Assembly (NCBI GenBank): GCA_038205115.1
Contig: JBBRCE010000049.1
Coordinates: forward strand, 1-35,578
Length of the DNA: 35,578 nt
Direction: 5' to 3'
Source of the DNA: JBBRCE01 sp038205115
Lineage (GTDB): Bacteria; Planctomycetota; Planctomycetia; Pirellulales; JBBRCE01
Position 1 is the stretch's first letter; each line of letters begins with the position of its first letter. The position numbers and the translations under genes are program-made. The notes beneath the pieces are model-generated. The model was not told the origin of the DNA. It made no database searches and saw only the letters and a program-made list of their open reading frames with translations. Positions 8,592 through 17,844 of this stretch are shown piece after piece.

Positions 8592-9443
8592 ATGAAAAAA
8601 CTTGCCCTCGTCATGGCGGTCCTCTGCTATGCGTTAACGGCCACGGCCGCCGAACCGGATTCGCTCGAAAAACTCGGTTGGCAGCTTGGCGTGCACTCCT
8701 ACACTTTCAAGGAATTTCCGTTCAACGAAGCCGTCGATAAAACGCAGGCGTTGGGCGTCAAGTACATGAGTATCTCCGGCGGGTTGATCCTCGACGGCAA
8801 ATCTCGGCGGACTGCCGAACTGTCCGATGAGGAAATCAAGCAAGTCCGCGAAAAAGTCGCCGCGGCCGGCCTGACGCTGGTCAATTGCGGCGTGGTGCAG
8901 TTGCCGCCGGACGAAGCCAAGAGTCGCAAGGTGTTCGAGTTTGCCAAGAAGCTCGGCATCGACACACTGGTGGCCGAGCCAGAAGCCAAGGCGCTGGACA
9001 TCGTCGAGAAGCTCTGCAAGGAATACAACATCAAGGTTGCCATTCACGAGCATCCCAAACCCAACATCTATTGGCAGCCCGAGAACGTGTTGGCCGCCAT
9101 CAAAGGCCGCACGCCGCTGATGGGCGCGTGCGCGGACGTCGGCCATTGGGCGCGTTCCGGCTTAGATCCCACCGAGTGTCTGAAGAAACTCGATGGTCAC
9201 GTGCTGGCACTGCACTTCAAGGATCTCAATGCCCGCGGCGAAGTCAAAGCGCACGACGTGCCGTGGGGAACCGGCACATCGGACGTCAAGAGCATGATGA
9301 CCGAACTGAAACGCCAGAAATTTCACGGTGCCATCCTGGTGGAGTACGAGTACAACTGGAAGGCGTCTTCGCCGGAAATTGCCGAGTCGCTCAAGTACTT
9401 TCGCCTGGTGGCCGACGAACTCGTGAAAGCGGACGCCAAATAA
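8592..9443 (+). CDS. Sugar phosphate isomerase/epimerase (xylose isomerase-like TIM barrel), exported
   Basis: The product is 283 residues with a clear Sec signal peptide (MKKLALVMAVLCYALTATAA). The mature part is an AP-endonuclease-2/xylose-isomerase-like TIM barrel. Visible blocks are LGWQLGVHSYTFKEFPFNEA at the first strand, VNCGVVQLPPDEAKSRKVF, VAIHEHPKP with likely metal-ligand His and Glu, ADVGHWARSGLDP, ALHFKDLNARGEVKAHDVPW and AILVEYEYN. The substrate cannot be read from sequence. Planctomycetes carry many exported relatives next to Gfo/Idh/MocA oxidoreductases, as here. The neighbouring convergent oxidoreductase suggests a shared role in oxidising or epimerising unusual sugars, but this is inference. 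Confidence 0.88.
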   Translation: MKKLALVMAVLCYALTATAAEPDSLEKLGWQLGVHSYTFKEFPFNEAVDKTQALGVKYMSISGGLILDGKSRRTAELSDEEIKQVREKVAAAGLTLVNCGVVQLPPDEAKSRKVFEFAKKLGIDTLVAEPEAKALDIVEKLCKEYNIKVAIHEHPKPNIYWQPENVLAAIKGRTPLMGACADVGHWARSGLDPTECLKKLDGHVLALHFKDLNARGEVKAHDVPWGTGTSDVKSMMTELKRQKFHGAILVEYEYNWKASSPEIAESLKYFRLVADELVKADAK

Positions 9444-9481
9444 GCTGGCGGCTTCCCGCGTCACCCTTCAACACTTTGCCC

Positions 9482-9517
9482 AAATGACACGGCGACCAAG
9501 CATCGCCGTGTCATTTT
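9482..9517. terminator. Bidirectional Rho-independent terminator between convergent genes
   Basis: A perfect 14-bp inverted repeat has arms at 9482-9495 (aaatgacacggcga) and 9503-9516, with a 7-nt loop. A T-run lies at the plus-strand side and an A-run at the other, so it can terminate transcription in both directions. It sits between the isomerase stop (9443) and the convergent oxidoreductase stop (9561). Confidence 0.85.
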
Positions 9518-9560
9518 TCATTTTGCAATCGCTTCTTTCCCCACGCCTCACTCCCCGCCC

Positions 9561-10946
9561 TTACACTTCCCAGCCTTTTTTAAACGTCGGCTTGATCATC
9601 GCCTGCACGTTGTCGTTCGCCGCTTTCAGTTGTGCGGCGTCCCAAGCGAATTCGCTTTGTGTGCGATAAGCCAGATTGGCCAGGATCACGGTTTCGGCCA
9701 TTGGGCCGGAGTAGTTGAAGTTGCAGGTGGCTGCTTCTCCGCCGCGGATGGCGTTGAACCATTCTTCGTGGAAGCCGGGCGACTTGGCAAACGTCTGCTT
9801 GACTTTGTGGTTCTTGAACTTGTCGTCCGGCAGCAGTTTATGGCCACTAAAACCGCAGAGCAACGTGCCTTCGGTTCCGACAAAGTAATTATTGTAAGGC
9901 GACAATTCCTTATCGCTCATTTTCAGCGATTCGAGAATCTTCGGCTTGCCTTGGTACCAGTGCAGCGTGACGGCCGGCCGCTTGTCCGTGGCGGCAAACT
10001 GGAACTCGGTCTGCATTTCTTTGGGCGTCTTGATTGGATCCGGCGTGGGGCCGCCGCTGCCCTTGACCTTGGTGGGGTACTTCAAATCCAGTGCCCAGTA
10101 GGGAATGTCCAAAATGTGGCAGCCCCAGTTGCCGGCTTCGCCCGTGCCGTAATCCCAGTAGAAGCGCCACTGGTAGGGAACCAACTTGATCCCGCGACTC
10201 TTGTCGCCATCGGCGGCCAGTTCCACGTAATGGCGGTCGGGGGTTGGTCCGAGCCATAGATCCCATTTCAGATTTTCCGGCGCTGTGGCCTCTTTGAGAT
10301 CGGGATACATCCCGCGAGGGCTGGCAATCCAGGAGTGAACTTCCTTGATCTGGCCAATCGTGCCGGCCTTGACGATCTCAACGCCGTCTCGCAAACCGTC
10401 CAGCGTATGACGCTGCGCGCCAAGCTGCGTGGCCAATTTCTTTTCGGCCGCCAGCTTGGTCAGTTCGCGAATTTCCCAGACGGAATGGGCCAGCGGCTTT
10501 TCGCAGTAGAGATGCTTGCCGCGCTGCAAGGCCATGTACGAAGGATGGAAGTGCGTGTGGTCTGGCGTGGCGACCAGCACGGCGTCGATTTGTTTTTCCA
10601 TCTCGTCGAACATTTTGCGAAAGTCGTAAAACTTCTTTGCGCCGGGATTGTGCTCGTAGGCTTTGCCGGCCGTCTTGTCGTCGACGTCGCAGAGCGCCAC
10701 CATGTTCCAGGCGCGCGGCGACTTGCCGCCTTTGCCGGCGTCGTCGGCGGCCTTGGCGTCTTTGTTGGCGCCAATGGCGTTCAGGTTGGCGCTGCCCTGG
10801 TTGCCCAGGCCCACGACGGCGAGATTAATTTTTTCGCTGGCGGCCTTCGATTTCTCGACAGCCAGCGACGAGTGCACCAGCAGCGGAGAAACGGCCAGGC
10901 CAGCGGCGGCGCCTTGCAGGAAATTACGACGAGAAACGCGGCTCAT
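9561..10946 (-). CDS. Gfo/Idh/MocA family oxidoreductase, Tat-exported
   Basis: The product is 461 residues from the ATG at 10946. A GGAG lies 9 bases upstream, and the N-terminus has a Tat motif (MSRVSRRNFLQGAAAGLAVS), so this start is well supported even though the frame is open to 11285. The Rossmann nucleotide-binding start is INLAVVGLGNQGSANLNAIG. DAVLVATPDHTHFHPSYMAL and YCEKPLAHSVWEIRELT are classic family motifs, with Lys of EKP in the active site. The family oxidises or reduces sugars and cyclitols with NAD(P). Export of such a dinucleotide-dependent enzyme with a Tat leader is common in planctomycetes, where the cofactor is presumably bound before transport. The substrate is unknown. 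Confidence 0.92.
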   Translation of the reverse strand: MSRVSRRNFLQGAAAGLAVSPLLVHSSLAVEKSKAASEKINLAVVGLGNQGSANLNAIGANKDAKAADDAGKGGKSPRAWNMVALCDVDDKTAGKAYEHNPGAKKFYDFRKMFDEMEKQIDAVLVATPDHTHFHPSYMALQRGKHLYCEKPLAHSVWEIRELTKLAAEKKLATQLGAQRHTLDGLRDGVEIVKAGTIGQIKEVHSWIASPRGMYPDLKEATAPENLKWDLWLGPTPDRHYVELAADGDKSRGIKLVPYQWRFYWDYGTGEAGNWGCHILDIPYWALDLKYPTKVKGSGGPTPDPIKTPKEMQTEFQFAATDKRPAVTLHWYQGKPKILESLKMSDKELSPYNNYFVGTEGTLLCGFSGHKLLPDDKFKNHKVKQTFAKSPGFHEEWFNAIRGGEAATCNFNYSGPMAETVILANLAYRTQSEFAWDAAQLKAANDNVQAMIKPTFKKGWEV

Positions 10947-11217
10947 GATGTTGGACTCCAAAAAATTTGGCCAGCAAAGCGGTGGGCAATATATTGTGGC
11001 GATCGTTCGCGCCGGCGGCCACTCAGCTAAGCGAGCGCGAACTCGACTTGCCGCATTGTAACTGGCCAAGCAGAAGAATTCCCGGGGTGAACGGAAAAAA
11101 AGCGGCGGACAGCCTGACTCCGCACATCGCGGCAAACGGCGCGCTGGCCGCGTTGGGCCGCCAAGATTTGTTGCCGCCGAGCACCATTCCACAATGGGGG
11201 AAACCGACGGCAATCCG

Positions 11218-12063
11218 CTACGCCGCCGACGACCGGCAGCGGACATGCTTGCCCAACTCGACAATGTGCTTTGATTGCAAAGCAAAGAAGTTGCCGGAGT
11301 CGCTAGGTCCGACTTCGCTCAGGCCGTGCGATGCGCGTTGATATTCGAAAAAGCGATATCCCAATTCAGCCAACAGTCTACGGGCCGCCGATTGGCTGGA
11401 ATTGCACTCGATGAGCAACAGCGGAGAACACCGCGCAAGGGTGTTTCGCATTCCCAGCAGCACCGACAATTCGAAACCTTCGACGTCGATCTTCGCCAGC
11501 TCGGGCGAAAAGCCAAAATCGTCCAGCGGTCGAATATCGACCGTCGTCTGTGCAATCGAAAACGCGCCGCCGAGTTCTTGTTCGATGTATTGGCGATTGT
11601 CTTCCAGCGCCGCGCGGTTCAAACTGGCCCAGGGCGTATGCGGCGTTCCGCCGACTTGCGGCACGTACAGTTCGGCCGTGGCCTTCGACTCACCCAACCC
11701 GCAGAGTAAATAGTTGAACTTTGCGCCGAGCAGTCGGCGAGTAAATTTCAGATCGGGCTCGAGCAATTTGTTGGGTTCGAAAGACAAAATATCGAACGAG
11801 CGATTGAAGATCCGAAATGAGCGGGCGGACTGCCCGCAGTTGGCGCCAATGTCGAGAAACAGCCCGCGCCTGCCATTGAAGTGCGCGTAAAACGCGAAAT
11901 CGGGTTCGTGGGGGCTCCGCAACGCAAACCGCGCTGCGCCGTAAGTGCGCTTCATCGCTGTATACACCTGCGGCCAACGTCGCGCAAAACGCTTGACTCC
12001 ATCGGCAACATTCAGCGCTGGCAGCTTCAACATCGGCTCGGCAGCGTGGGCGATGGTCGGCAT
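11218..12063 (-). CDS. FkbM family methyltransferase
   Basis: From the ATG at 12063 the product is 281 residues. It carries the FkbM methyltransferase fold: GLFLDIGANCGQSARSFRIF is the SAM-binding glycine-rich motif, ILSFEPN the acidic strand 2, and AKIDVEGFELSVLLGM the family signature. Such enzymes often O-methylate sugars of surface glycans. The frame stays open to 12216. An ATG at 12207 overlaps the stop of the upstream chain-length gene as TGATG and would give 329 residues by translational coupling, but the extra 48 residues are low-complexity and unlike the family. The gene closes the minus-strand arm of the polysaccharide locus, so a glycan target is likely. Confidence 0.85.
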   Translation of the reverse strand: MPTIAHAAEPMLKLPALNVADGVKRFARRWPQVYTAMKRTYGAARFALRSPHEPDFAFYAHFNGRRGLFLDIGANCGQSARSFRIFNRSFDILSFEPNKLLEPDLKFTRRLLGAKFNYLLCGLGESKATAELYVPQVGGTPHTPWASLNRAALEDNRQYIEQELGGAFSIAQTTVDIRPLDDFGFSPELAKIDVEGFELSVLLGMRNTLARCSPLLLIECNSSQSAARRLLAELGYRFFEYQRASHGLSEVGPSDSGNFFALQSKHIVELGKHVRCRSSAA

Positions 12064-12206
12064 CGGATTCTCGAAATTCGTGGTGAACGCATCGTCGCGG
12101 CCAGCGCGGAACGGACTTGAGCGCCAGTGCGCGCTCGGACATGCGGCGGAACGACGACCATCTGGCGAGCTGCAGTCACTTGCCGAATCGTTCGCGTGGA
12201 AACGCA

Positions 12207-13706
12207 TCAATTCCAAACAGATCGGCTGCCGGACACCTTCTGCAAGGCTTGTTTGACCGTCAAGTTGGCGACTGCCGCCTGACCATGATTGCCAATTGCG
12301 GGCTGCGCGGCGGGCGGAATCACCTCCGAGGGCGGCAAAGCCAGCACCGTGGTTTCGTAAGCTGCGGGCTGTGTGGAAATCAGCAGCAGACCAACGCCAA
12401 TCAATAATCCGCCGGCAATCGAACCGGCCGCAATGATTGCTTTGCTGGGGCCAACGGGATCAAGTCCGGTCTCAGCTTTATCGACCGTGGTAATCAAATT
12501 CGCCGAATGCGCGGCGGCCTGACTGCCGCGGGCTTCGGACAATTCTTGCTCGGCCGCTTTGACGATTTCGTTGCGGTGCCGCGTCTCGGCCACCAGATTG
12601 CCATATTCGGCGCGGACCTCCGCCACATGCGTCAGTCGAGCCGAGTTGGAGTCCAATTGCTTTTCCAAAAAGTCGCCGCGCTGTTGCGACAGCTTCAATT
12701 CCAACTGAATGCCGCGGATGGCCGCGGCTAACTCATTGTTCACGCCTTCGCTGACGCGCTGCTGCGCCTCTTTGGCCACCTGCACTTGCGGATGGTCCTC
12801 GGACATCAGACCCATCAACTGCGCGGTGCGCAATTGGGCGTCGACCAGGCCGTCTTTTAAACGTTTAATGGCCGGTTGCGAATCGAGCAAGCGGCTCGGA
12901 GCGTCGAGTAGTTCGCGTGGGTTGTCTTGCGCTCGTTTGAGCAGCGACAGCAATTCGCGATTCGACTGTTGCGAAGTCCGTACCTGGCGAAGTTCGTTTT
13001 CGATTTCGATGTTCGTACGGCGCATTTGACTATCGCCGGCGGGCGCTTCTTGCAGAATGCGCAGTTCGGCCAGATCGCTGCCCACGCTTTTTTCGATCGC
13101 GCTCAGCTTGTCGGTCGACTGTTGCAGATCGGCGCGTGCCAAGGCGACGGTGCGGGTCAATTCGTCGATCATGCTCTGCGCCCGCAGGCCGCGCAAATCT
13201 TGAAAGTGCCGCTGCACGCTGCTGCCGATGGCCTCGACTAACAGGCAGGCGCGTTGGCGATCGCGATCTTGAACCTTGAGATAAAAGATTTCGGTCTTAC
13301 CAAAATCCGCGCCCTTGGGCGGCGCAAGTTTGAGATTGCTTTCTAACTGAGCCACCACGCGCGGAGCTGGCCAGGTTGCCAAATCGGCGCCTGGCGGCGG
13401 TCCGACTTGCTGCAGCGCTTCGGCCAGCACGGTTCGATTTTTCGCGAGTTCCAAGATCGTCTCTTGGGCCGACTTCATTTCTTCGGCATGTTGGAACTTG
13501 CCGGGCCGATCCAGCGGTCCGGCCGCGCCGGCTTCGTCGCGGACCATCAAGGCTTGCGAGGCTTCCCACGAGTCGTGCCGCAATGCGGCCACGGCGCAGC
13601 CAATGCCGGCAATCGCCACGGCCGGCAGCAGCCAGCGCAGCGGGTAGCGACGCGCCAAATGCAAGATTTCCACAGGGCTGTCGAGCAACGCGGCAGAACG
13701 CGACAT
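12207..13706 (-). CDS. Wzz-like polysaccharide chain-length determinant / tyrosine-kinase-adaptor type protein
   Basis: The product is 499 residues from the ATG at 13706, which has a strong GGAAGG 6 bases upstream. An N-terminal segment (ILHLARRYPLRWLLPAVAIA) gives the first transmembrane helix near residues 20-40. A long periplasmic part follows with heptad-rich coiled coil (roughly residues 150-400) and a second helix near residues 420-445 (AIIAAGSIAGGLLIGVGLLL), then a short cytoplasmic Pro-rich tail. This topology is that of polysaccharide co-polymerases that set exopolysaccharide chain length. No Walker motifs follow, so any kinase is encoded elsewhere. It lies upstream of the FkbM gene and divergent from the plus-strand polysaccharide genes. 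Confidence 0.85.
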   Translation of the reverse strand: MSRSAALLDSPVEILHLARRYPLRWLLPAVAIAGIGCAVAALRHDSWEASQALMVRDEAGAAGPLDRPGKFQHAEEMKSAQETILELAKNRTVLAEALQQVGPPPGADLATWPAPRVVAQLESNLKLAPPKGADFGKTEIFYLKVQDRDRQRACLLVEAIGSSVQRHFQDLRGLRAQSMIDELTRTVALARADLQQSTDKLSAIEKSVGSDLAELRILQEAPAGDSQMRRTNIEIENELRQVRTSQQSNRELLSLLKRAQDNPRELLDAPSRLLDSQPAIKRLKDGLVDAQLRTAQLMGLMSEDHPQVQVAKEAQQRVSEGVNNELAAAIRGIQLELKLSQQRGDFLEKQLDSNSARLTHVAEVRAEYGNLVAETRHRNEIVKAAEQELSEARGSQAAAHSANLITTVDKAETGLDPVGPSKAIIAAGSIAGGLLIGVGLLLISTQPAAYETTVLALPPSEVIPPAAQPAIGNHGQAAVANLTVKQALQKVSGSRSVWN

Positions 13707-14106
13707 GCAAAACCTTCCGAGCGTGAGACCAATACGAATTCCGCTCAACTTCGAGCGACGAATGCTCAAGCCTAGGTTGCAAAGTGAATGCCGGGCGGCA
13801 AAAGCGGCCGCATTTGCGGCGAGTCCGCATGGTTTAAGCCGCGTTCTTGTAACGCCTTACACCACGGTCGCCGTGCCGGGCTGAAGTTTCGGTTCGGTAA
13901 ATCGCTGGCCGCACGCGTCGCCCAAACGCATCGTATGTTTCCTTTAAGCCACGCGACCGGACCTCGCCCACCCGCGCAGGGCAAGAATCGGCCGAAGTTT
14001 CGGGTTTTTGGTTTGCCAGTCGACAGAGCGTATCCAAAAGTTATACGGGCCGGCAATCCATTCGGATTGCCACGGCCAACGCGTTCAACTGGCACACGGC
14101 TCACTT
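13707..14106. promoter_or_regulatory. Divergent control region of the polysaccharide locus
   Basis: This 400-bp gap separates the minus-strand Wzz-like gene from the plus-strand acyltransferase gene and must hold the promoters of both arms. Open frames here are arginine-rich and look like chance ORFs. I could not assign promoter elements with confidence. The AGGAAGG-type ribosome binding site of the Wzz-like gene lies at its left edge. Confidence 0.5.
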
Positions 14107-15249
14107 ATGCGAATTTCGCGCGTCACTCGTTTTCAAGAGCTGCTGCCCGATCTGGCGAGTTGGAACCAACTGGCCGGCGACAACCCGTTTCGGCGTTGGG
14201 AATGGCTGGAAGGCTGGTGGCGACACTACGGACCGAGCGACGCTCAAGCCGCGGCCAGCGAACTGTACTTGCTGGTTGCCCGGCACGACGACGGACATTT
14301 GCTGGCCGTGTTGCCCTGCTATAAACAAAACACGCTCGCGCAGGGCCGCCAACTGCAACTGCTGGGTGGTGGCGAAATTTGCTCGGAATACCTGGGCTTG
14401 CTGTGCGAGCCACCGCACGTTGAGGCGGTCTGCCAACAACTGGCCGATTGGCTGTCCGCTGGGCTCGATCGCGAAGCCGACCGCTGGGACGCCATCCGCC
14501 TGCAAGCCATCCATCCGCAAGACCAGGTCACGCGACAATTCGCGGCCTGCCTGGAACCGGTCGGCAACCTCGTGGCCTGCACGGAAGAATTCAACACCTG
14601 GCGCGTCGAGCTTTCGCCCACCTGGGACGAATTTCTGATGGTGCTCTCCAAGCAGCATCGCAATCGCCTGCGTCGCTGGTACAAAACCTACCTGGCAACA
14701 GGGCAAGCCATTTCGCATCGCGTTCAGACGCTTGACGATCTGAACGTCGCCTGGCCGATCTTTATCGACCTTCACCAACGCCGCCGTCAATCGCTTGGGC
14801 AACCCGGCTGCTTTGCCTCGCCGCGTTTTGCCGCCTTTCATCGTGAACTGGCCGAGCGCTTTTTGGCGGCCGGATGGCTGCGATTGTCCTGGCTGGAATA
14901 TCACGGTCGGCCCATTGCCACCGAATATCACTTTGGCCGCGGCGACGTGGCTTACGTCTATCAGGCAGGGCTCGATCCGGACGCGCACGAAATGCATCCC
15001 GGCGAATTGATCACCATGGCCGCCATGCAAAACGCCCTGACCGAGGGTTACCGCTCGTTCGACTTTTTACGCGGCGATGAACCATACAAAGCGCACTGGC
15101 GCTGCCAGCCGACCGCCATGCTGCAGTATAAGATCGTCCCGCCGGTTGCTTCCGCCAAACTCCGTGCCGGCGTTTGCAATGCCGGCGCCAACGTCAAATC
15201 GTGGATTAAAACCGGGTTGTCGAGCGTGGGGTTGCACGCGCATGAGTAG
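14107..15249 (+). CDS. CelD/FemAB-type GNAT acyltransferase of the polysaccharide locus
   Basis: The product is 380 residues. The N-terminal half has NPFRRWEWLEGWWRHYG, LYLLVARHDDGHLLAVLPCY and GGGEICSEYLGLL. The C-terminal half has the BioF2-like acetyltransferase core: FLMVLSKQHRNRLRRWYK, FASPRFAAFHRELAERFLA, ATEYHFGRGDVAYVYQAGLD and FDFLRGDEPYKAHW. This pattern is typical of CelD/BcsL and FemAB-related proteins found in exosortase-associated exopolysaccharide loci, where they are thought to modify the polymer with acyl groups. The ATG at 14107 is preferred; the open frame to 14008 has no family sequence. The 3' end overlaps the next gene by 8 bp, indicating translational coupling. Confidence 0.88.
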   Translation: MRISRVTRFQELLPDLASWNQLAGDNPFRRWEWLEGWWRHYGPSDAQAAASELYLLVARHDDGHLLAVLPCYKQNTLAQGRQLQLLGGGEICSEYLGLLCEPPHVEAVCQQLADWLSAGLDREADRWDAIRLQAIHPQDQVTRQFAACLEPVGNLVACTEEFNTWRVELSPTWDEFLMVLSKQHRNRLRRWYKTYLATGQAISHRVQTLDDLNVAWPIFIDLHQRRRQSLGQPGCFASPRFAAFHRELAERFLAAGWLRLSWLEYHGRPIATEYHFGRGDVAYVYQAGLDPDAHEMHPGELITMAAMQNALTEGYRSFDFLRGDEPYKAHWRCQPTAMLQYKIVPPVASAKLRAGVCNAGANVKSWIKTGLSSVGLHAHE

Positions 15250-16138
15250 TCGAAATCCGCTCAATACCATGACCGGCTGGCGGCAAACGCTGGTCGCCGG
15301 TTACTACGCGGCCACGTTGCCGTATCGCAAACTTTCGATGCGACGCCGCTGCGCCGCGCGCTGCGCACCGGTTGTCAGTCTTTTCTATCACCGCATCGCC
15401 GACGATCAGGCGAGTCCTTGGACACAATCGTTTCAGACTTTTGCCGCGCAAATGCAGTGGCTGCGGCAGAACTTCGACATGGTGTCGCTGGCCGAAGCGC
15501 AGCGCCGCTTGCGCGAAGGCAATCCGCGACCCGCCGTCCACATCACCTTTGACGACGGCTACGCCGCCAACTGCGAACGAGCCATTCCCTACCTGATCGC
15601 CCACGACATTCCTTGCACGTACTTCGTGACCATCGGTTACATCCAGCGCGGCGTGCCGTTTCCGCACGACGTCCAGCGCAATCGCCCGTTGGCAATCAAC
15701 ACCGTCGACCAACTTCGCGAGATGGCCCTGGCTGGCATCGAAATTGGCGCGCACACCCGCACTCACGCCGACCTCGGCAAAATCACATTGGCCGATCAGC
15801 TTTTTGACGAAGTCGTGACCGCCGGCGACGAATTGCAACAACTGGTTGGCCAGCGTGTACGGTACTTCGCCTTTCCGTACGGGCTGCCGCAAAACCTGAA
15901 CGTCGACGCGTTTCAATTGGCGCGCGAAGCCGGTTACGAAGCGGTTTGCTCGGCCTACGGCGGTTACAACTTTCCCGGCGACGATCCGTTTCACATCCAG
16001 CGAATTCCGGTGGAAGATTGCCTGGCGCCAATGATCAATCGCGTGATGCTCGATCCGCGCAAGATTTGGGCGCCGTATCGCTTCGAATACCAGTGTCCGT
16101 CCAGCGCTTGCCAATTGCAGGAGGCCGTCAGCGTATGA
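15242..16138 (+). CDS. Polysaccharide deacetylase (NodB homology)
   Basis: The product is 298 residues. NodB-type motif 1 is TFDDG at residues 102-106 with catalytic and metal Asp104/105. Motif 2 is HTRTH at residues 171-175, giving the two metal-binding His. Motif 3 is RYFAFPYG. The enzyme removes N- or O-acetyl groups from a polysaccharide, and in this context it probably acts on the exopolysaccharide or its precursor. It has no cleavable signal peptide that I can see, although residues 15-30 are mildly hydrophobic. The ATG at 15242 lies inside the end of the acyltransferase gene, and the stop overlaps the flippase start as ATGA, so the three genes are translated as a coupled set. Confidence 0.9.
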   Translation: MSSRNPLNTMTGWRQTLVAGYYAATLPYRKLSMRRRCAARCAPVVSLFYHRIADDQASPWTQSFQTFAAQMQWLRQNFDMVSLAEAQRRLREGNPRPAVHITFDDGYAANCERAIPYLIAHDIPCTYFVTIGYIQRGVPFPHDVQRNRPLAINTVDQLREMALAGIEIGAHTRTHADLGKITLADQLFDEVVTAGDELQQLVGQRVRYFAFPYGLPQNLNVDAFQLAREAGYEAVCSAYGGYNFPGDDPFHIQRIPVEDCLAPMINRVMLDPRKIWAPYRFEYQCPSSACQLQEAVSV

Positions 16139-17820
16139 GCACGGTTGATTTGCCACCATTGCCCGACGCATGCGACGAACTCGTTTCCGACGATCCGCAC
16201 GTCGATTTGTCCACCAGCGTTGACGATTGCGTCGGCGACGACAACCTTGCGCAAGCCGCGGTCGCCGATCTGGCCGCCGCGCATGCGCCGCCGCAACATG
16301 GCGCGCTGCGCGCTAGTACACTCGCCGAAAGCATTGTCATTCTGGCCATCATGGCCATCTCGCAGCGGATGGTGGGGTTCGTACGCGGAATTCTGTTCGT
16401 CCGCTGGCTGGAACCCGATGAGCTTGGCCAATGGGATATGTCGCAGGGTTTCTTGCTGTTGGCCGCGCCGCTGATTGTGGCCGGCTTGCCAGGCTGCTTT
16501 GGGCGCTACTTGGAATACTATCGCCAGCGCGGACAGTTGCGCGCCATGCTCCGCCGCACGGCAACCGCCTGCGCGCTGCTGACCGTCGTCGGCATCGGCT
16601 CGCTGCTGCTGCTACGGCCGCTGTGCGCATACTTGATGTTTGGCGATTGGCAGCGCGGTCACCTGGCCGGACTGGCCGCGTTTACGGTCATCACCGTCAT
16701 TGCCTTCAACTTTATTAACGAGATGCTCACCGGCCTGCGAATGTTTCGGCTGGTCAGCCGTTTGCAATTTGCCAACACCGTGGCGTTTGCCGTGTTCAGC
16801 CTAGGCTTGCTCGTCTTCTGGAAAACCGCGGCGCTGGCCGTGGTCACCGGTTACGCCGCCGCCTGCATTTTGTCGGTCTTCTGCATGGTATTGTACCTGC
16901 GTCAAATTTGGCATCAACTGCCGGCCGACACCGCGCCGCTGGGGCATCGCGAACTATGGCGCAAACTGCTGCCATTTGCCGGTTGGATGTGGGCCTCGAC
17001 GTTGATGGTTAGCTTGTTCGACGTTGCCGACCGTTACATGGTGCTGCACTTTTCGCACTGCAGTCCGGATGAAGCACTGGCGCAAATTGGCTACTACCAC
17101 AGTTCGCGGGTGATTCCGGTGCTGATGGTGACGGTGGCCTATCTGCTCAGTTCGATGATCACGCCGCACCTCAGCCACGACTGGGAAGCCGGCGCCGTTG
17201 GCAACGTACGCAACCGCTTGAACACCATCATTAAAGCGTATGGGCTGCTGACTTTCATCGGCTGCACGCTGCTGCTCTGGCTTTCGCCAATTTTGTTTGG
17301 CTTGGTGTTTCGCGGCAAATATCAAGGTGGCGCGGCCATCTTTCCCCTGACGCTGACCTACTGTTCTTGGATGAGCCTCGGCGCATTGCTGCAAACGTAC
17401 TTGTGGTGCGCAGAGAAAGCTCGCCTGAGTTGCCTGGCCATGATGGTGGGTGTGGCGGCCAACGTGGCGCTCAATTTCTGGCTATTGCCGCTCTACGGTT
17501 TGCACGGCGCGGTGTTTTCCACGGTGGTGGCGAATTCGATTGTGATTTCGCTGATCGTTTGCATCGCTCGTTCGCTGGGGCTGAAGCTCGAACGCGGCGC
17601 GATCACGATCCTGATTCTGCCCGTGACGCTGGCGTTCGGACCCGTGCTGGCCAGCGTGGCGCTGGTTGGCGTGCTGATCGATGTCTTCATCCTTCGCCGG
17701 TTCTTCAGCGCCGAGCAAGAACAAATGATCCTCGCGGCGCTAAACGCCAAACTCGGTCGATTTACCAAATTGTTCCGCACCACGCGCAGCCTTGATAGCG
17801 CCGCGCCTCGTGCGTCCTGA
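16135..17820 (+). CDS. Wzx-like polysaccharide flippase / oligosaccharide transporter
   Basis: The product is 561 residues. An unusual acidic cytoplasmic extension of about 60 residues (rich in Asp, Pro, Ala) precedes about 12-14 transmembrane helices starting at ESIVILAIMAISQRMVGFVR. The fold matches the MOP/MVF polysaccharide-exporter superfamily, which moves lipid-linked oligosaccharides across the inner membrane. A GGAGG sits 12 bases before the ATG at 16135, inside the deacetylase gene. The start overlaps the deacetylase stop by 4 bp. Its position between a deacetylase and a glycosyltransferase supports a role in exopolysaccharide export. Confidence 0.88.
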   Translation: MSTVDLPPLPDACDELVSDDPHVDLSTSVDDCVGDDNLAQAAVADLAAAHAPPQHGALRASTLAESIVILAIMAISQRMVGFVRGILFVRWLEPDELGQWDMSQGFLLLAAPLIVAGLPGCFGRYLEYYRQRGQLRAMLRRTATACALLTVVGIGSLLLLRPLCAYLMFGDWQRGHLAGLAAFTVITVIAFNFINEMLTGLRMFRLVSRLQFANTVAFAVFSLGLLVFWKTAALAVVTGYAAACILSVFCMVLYLRQIWHQLPADTAPLGHRELWRKLLPFAGWMWASTLMVSLFDVADRYMVLHFSHCSPDEALAQIGYYHSSRVIPVLMVTVAYLLSSMITPHLSHDWEAGAVGNVRNRLNTIIKAYGLLTFIGCTLLLWLSPILFGLVFRGKYQGGAAIFPLTLTYCSWMSLGALLQTYLWCAEKARLSCLAMMVGVAANVALNFWLLPLYGLHGAVFSTVVANSIVISLIVCIARSLGLKLERGAITILILPVTLAFGPVLASVALVGVLIDVFILRRFFSAEQEQMILAALNAKLGRFTKLFRTTRSLDSAAPRAS

Positions 17821-17844
17821 TCACGCCTGACCCCAATCATTGCG

